64,000 nt of DNA. Origin: Alcanivorax sp. DP30 (GTDB lineage: Bacteria > Pseudomonadota > Gammaproteobacteria > Pseudomonadales > Alcanivoracaceae). Below are positions 61,641-64,000 of this stretch, piece after piece. The notes beneath the pieces were generated by a model, which saw only the letters and a program-made list of their open reading frames with translations, ran no database searches and was not told where the DNA came from. The stretch's first letter is position 1. Every line of letters starts with the position of its first letter. The translations under genes were made by a program, and so were the position numbers. The stretch covers positions 210,858 to 274,857 of the forward strand of contig NZ_WTUY01000004.1 of assembly GCF_009882945.1 (NCBI RefSeq). Direction: 5' to 3'.

Positions 61641-63050
61641 CTAACCTGCAGGCAGGAAGTCGATGGGGTAGAGGATCTTCGTCTGCGGCACACCTTCCTT
61701 GGGCCCGAAGTTGAACATCTTCACACGCATAACAATCTTCTGGCCCAGGGTCGGAGAATCCAGATCCGAGGATTTCACCCGACAGGCCGACACTGAACCG
61801 TCCGGCTCGATCACCAGTTCCAGCACCATTTTGCCCCGCAAACTGGGATTGTTACGCAGCTCCCGGTTGTAGATCCGGTAGAGCGCAGACTTGTAGCGAT
61901 CGAAGACAATCTGGATCTCTTCGTCAGTACGTGACGGACCGGCACCCTTGGTGAGCGGGCGAGCGCTTTCCTTGACACTGGCCGCCACAGCACTCTGTAC
62001 CTGGCCGGTGGAAAGGCCACTGCCGCTGATGGCGTTACCACCACCACTGCCAACACCTCCACGGCTCACCGAGCTGGCCGCCGCCACACCGCCACTGCCA
62101 CCTGCGGAGGCGGTGATAAGTGCCCGGGAACCTGCCGCACCATTGGCTGCGGCCGCCCCCGTTGCCCGACTACCCGAAATTTTGGCTTCCGCCCCCAGGT
62201 TGGAGGTCATGGAATCATCCATCAGGTCAGAGAACATATCGCTATGGGCCAGCACCCCTTTGGTTTCAGCGGTCTTGCGCGCCTTCTTGATCTCTTCAGG
62301 CTTTGGCTCGTCCTTCTTCGCCACCTTGGGCTCTTCCGGTTTGGGCTCGTCGTCTTTCCTGGCCTGCTCCTGTTTCTTCTCAACAGGTTTTGGCTTGGCT
62401 TTTTCCTTCACCAGCTTGGCCAGACGCTCGGGAATTTCGATCTCCTTGTTAGGATCCGGTGGCGGCAATACCCAGATTGCCGGAATACCACCAATGAGGA
62501 ACATCAGGAGCAACGAAATCAGCAGTATCTTGCGCTGCCGCTTCTCGTCCTCTTCTGCTCTGGACCAGGGCAACAATCCAGCCGCAAAGACTTTCTCTTC
62601 GTCCGCGTCTCGCTCAATGACAAAATCGAACTTGGCGTTTTCCAGTTCCTCGGTGACTTCAGCCAGGTGAAAGTTGAGTTCATTGATATTGCCCTGATGC
62701 CAGGCAATTTTTTCATTCAATGAACCCTGCGCTTCATCCAGCACCTTGAGTTCGTCGTTGAACTGTTCGGCCACATCGCGAGTACGGGCGATCTTTTGCT
62801 CATGCTCCGCCTCGGACACGCCCTCACCCCAGAAGAGCGACGCAGCTCCCATTTCATGCAGCTGGTCCAGTGATTCGCAAATCACACCCAGCAACTGAAA
62901 CTTCTGGCGCTGCGGCGCCTTTTCCGTCAGTTCGGTTTCAACTTTTCGCAGCTCTTCCTGCAGGTCGGTGAGCGCTTGCTGCTCGCTTTCCACCCGTCCT
63001 ATCAGGTCCTGCTGTCGCCGTGCTAATGATGTATTCACAGGATCTGCCAA
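61641..63050 (-). CDS. TonB-like energy transducer with AgmX/PglI C-terminal domain
   Basis: A 469-residue inner-membrane protein. Residues 1-~170 are cytoplasmic and largely coiled coil (QQALTDLQEELRKVETELTE). One membrane helix lies at ~176-194 (ILLISLLLMFLIGGIPAIWV). Then follow a Pro/Lys/Glu-rich spacer (KPKPVEKKQEQARKDDEPKP), a Gly/Ser/Ala-rich flexible linker (~290-360) and a C-terminal AgmX/PglI-type domain (NPSLRGKMVLELVIEPDGSV to YPIDFLP). This domain is known from Myxococcus gliding proteins and is related to TonB C-terminal domains. It is preceded by two exbD-like genes, so likely energised by them. The TTG start lacks a clear ribosome-binding site. Confidence 0.85.
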   Translation of the reverse strand: MADPVNTSLARRQQDLIGRVESEQQALTDLQEELRKVETELTEKAPQRQKFQLLGVICESLDQLHEMGAASLFWGEGVSEAEHEQKIARTRDVAEQFNDELKVLDEAQGSLNEKIAWHQGNINELNFHLAEVTEELENAKFDFVIERDADEEKVFAAGLLPWSRAEEDEKRQRKILLISLLLMFLIGGIPAIWVLPPPDPNKEIEIPERLAKLVKEKAKPKPVEKKQEQARKDDEPKPEEPKVAKKDEPKPEEIKKARKTAETKGVLAHSDMFSDLMDDSMTSNLGAEAKISGSRATGAAAANGAAGSRALITASAGGSGGVAAASSVSRGGVGSGGGNAISGSGLSTGQVQSAVAASVKESARPLTKGAGPSRTDEEIQIVFDRYKSALYRIYNRELRNNPSLRGKMVLELVIEPDGSVSACRVKSSDLDSPTLGQKIVMRVKMFNFGPKEGVPQTKILYPIDFLPAG

Positions 63051-63061
63051 TCTGGAAATTA

Positions 63062-63547
63062 TTATTTCTGATTAACCGCAAGTGAAATCTTGGTGTATCC
63101 GGCAGCGGTACATGACGCCATCACGCGTTTCATTACGCTGTAATGCACCTTGCGATCAGCCATGATCGTCACCTCGGTACTCTTGTCTTCTTCTTCTTCG
63201 GCCCCCAGACCGATGGAACTCTCCCGGATTTCCACCATGCGGTCACGAATCGGCGCAATAATGCCTTTGTCGTTCTCCAGCACTTCGGCCATGGAGACGA
63301 CCGCCTCGCCTTTCACGATCACCTGGTCCGCATTGACGGTCACCACCACAGTTTCCCGCGGCTTGGTTTCGACAATGGAATCCGGCAGCTTCACATCCTT
63401 GGGCGGCTCCAGCGGAGTATCCGACTGGTTTACCAGCAGATAGAGCAGCAGGATGGTGAAGATATCCATCAAAGAGGTCAGATTCAGACTGGAGCCTGAC
63501 TTGTTCCCGATCCGCGCCAGTCGGCGCATTCGACGCTGGTTTCTCAT
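63062..63547 (-). CDS. ExbD/TolR-like stator protein with intact membrane Asp
   Basis: A 161-residue inner-membrane protein with a basic N-terminus, one membrane helix (LTSLMDIFTILLLYLLVN) and a periplasmic domain (ETVVVTVNADQVIVKGEAVV). The Asp in SLMDIF (residue 28) sits where ExbD and TolR carry their essential proton-pathway Asp. Such proteins form a proton-motive-force-driven motor with an ExbB/TolQ/MotA-like pentamer, presumably encoded beyond the right edge. The ATG overlaps the stop of the preceding exbD-like gene (ATGA); the energy-transducer gene follows 11 bases later. Confidence 0.9.
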   Translation of the reverse strand: MRNQRRMRRLARIGNKSGSSLNLTSLMDIFTILLLYLLVNQSDTPLEPPKDVKLPDSIVETKPRETVVVTVNADQVIVKGEAVVSMAEVLENDKGIIAPIRDRMVEIRESSIGLGAEEEEDKSTEVTIMADRKVHYSVMKRVMASCTAAGYTKISLAVNQK

Positions 63548-64000
63548 GGCGCATCCCCTATGGAAATATCAGGGAACAGCACCTCGGACTCATCCGGGCC
63601 ATCTTCCTGCTCAATTTTGTGGATCTTCACCGTATCCATCACAGCGATCATGTCGTTGTATTCAATATCCGGCTCAAGAAGCACAGTGACATCTTCCTTT
63701 TCCGGGTGCTTTTCTTTCAGCCTGCGCAGCTCTTCAGTCAGTCCCGCCAGGTCATACTCACCATCCTTGCTGGGGAAGCGGTCGGTGATCACCTTGCCAT
63801 TACTGATTTCCAGTGCGTCCTTACGCACCATCACCTCAATATTGACCTTGGGCTTGTCCGCCACTTCACCTCCAGAACCGGAGGGCAGGTTGAGCTCCTG
63901 AATGGAAACCTGGGAAAACACCGCGGTTGCCAGCAGGAAGGGGATCAGAACCACCATCAGGTTCATGAACGAGGTGACGTCCAGTTCCGCTTCAGGCAGC
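63544..64000 (-). CDS. ExbD/TolR-like protein, N-terminus beyond window, Asn in place of membrane Asp
   Basis: The reading frame continues off the right edge, so the first residues are missing. Visible are the membrane helix LDVTSFMNLMVVLIPFLLAT and a periplasmic domain (KPKVNIEVMVRKDALEISNG, later VTVLLEPDIEYNDMIAVMDT). At the position of the essential ExbD/TolR aspartate there is Asn (SFMNLMVV), whereas the neighbouring paralogue keeps Asp. It is probably the second gene of an exbB-exbD-exbD-tonB-like operon; the Met at 63966 is internal to the helix and not the start. Confidence 0.85.
   Translation of the reverse strand, partial: LPEAELDVTSFMNLMVVLIPFLLATAVFSQVSIQELNLPSGSGGEVADKPKVNIEVMVRKDALEISNGKVITDRFPSKDGEYDLAGLTEELRRLKEKHPEKEDVTVLLEPDIEYNDMIAVMDTVKIHKIEQEDGPDESEVLFPDISIGDAP

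Overview
The window looks like chromosome of a marine, hydrocarbon-degrading gammaproteobacterium, most probably Alcanivorax or a close relative. The main reasons are two integral-membrane alkane hydroxylases (AlkB), one of them fused to a rubredoxin, an AlmA-type long-chain-alkane flavin monooxygenase, a second Baeyer-Villiger-type monooxygenase next to a diiron protein, and ordinary gammaproteobacterial housekeeping genes (nudE-yrfG-hslR-hslO-pckA in almost the E. coli order, hemH, ybiT, pdxH, cysQ). The genus is inferred from gene content only. No rRNA, tRNA, CRISPR array, integrase or insertion sequence was recognised.

Layout. 0-3.5 kb: a bile-acid/sodium-type symporter, pdxH, and a chaC-like/ychJ/DUF2238 run. 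3.6-7.4 kb: alkane module, with an AlkB-rubredoxin fusion, an AraC-family regulator and a second AlkB divergent from the regulator. 7.5-13 kb: a saccharopine-dehydrogenase-like reductase, a small secreted protein, and a PqaA-like hydrolase followed by an ABC-2 exporter pair. 13-21.3 kb: NAD-type isocitrate dehydrogenase, then a more accessory stretch with a decayed LuxR gene, an AT-rich lipoprotein, a thrombospondin-type-3-repeat lipoprotein and two LuxR regulators. 21.3-27.5 kb: hemH, a thioesterase, ybiT, a DUF1244 gene and a choice-of-anchor I lipoprotein. 27.7-33.4 kb: second oxidation module (BVMO, diiron protein, divergent tetR, almA) with a shared candidate TetR operator. 33.5-42.5 kb: small exported and membrane proteins, a hydrolase, cysQ, nudE, yrfG, hslR, hslO, pckA and ndh.

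42.9-64 kb: the most remarkable region. Reading leftwards on the minus strand are an ExbD-like protein cut by the window edge, a second ExbD-like protein, a TonB/AgmX-like energy transducer with a long cytoplasmic coiled coil, a 4419-residue secreted protein made of about twenty DUF11-type Ig-like repeats, and a 1730-residue outer-membrane protein with three OmpA-like domains and a large C-terminal beta-rich/barrel region. I read this as a dedicated proton-motive-force-coupled machine that exports, anchors or moves a giant surface adhesin. It recalls the Agl-Glt gliding machinery of Myxococcus but sits in a likely oil-droplet-colonising bacterium. The function is inferred.

Intergenic DNA is rich in structure. 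There are tandem arrays of near-palindromic 7-nt units, in three unrelated sequence families, mostly placed right after stop codons; two long elements with perfect 27-28 bp terminal inverted repeats; a 20-bp near-palindrome found at three places; and several intrinsic terminators.
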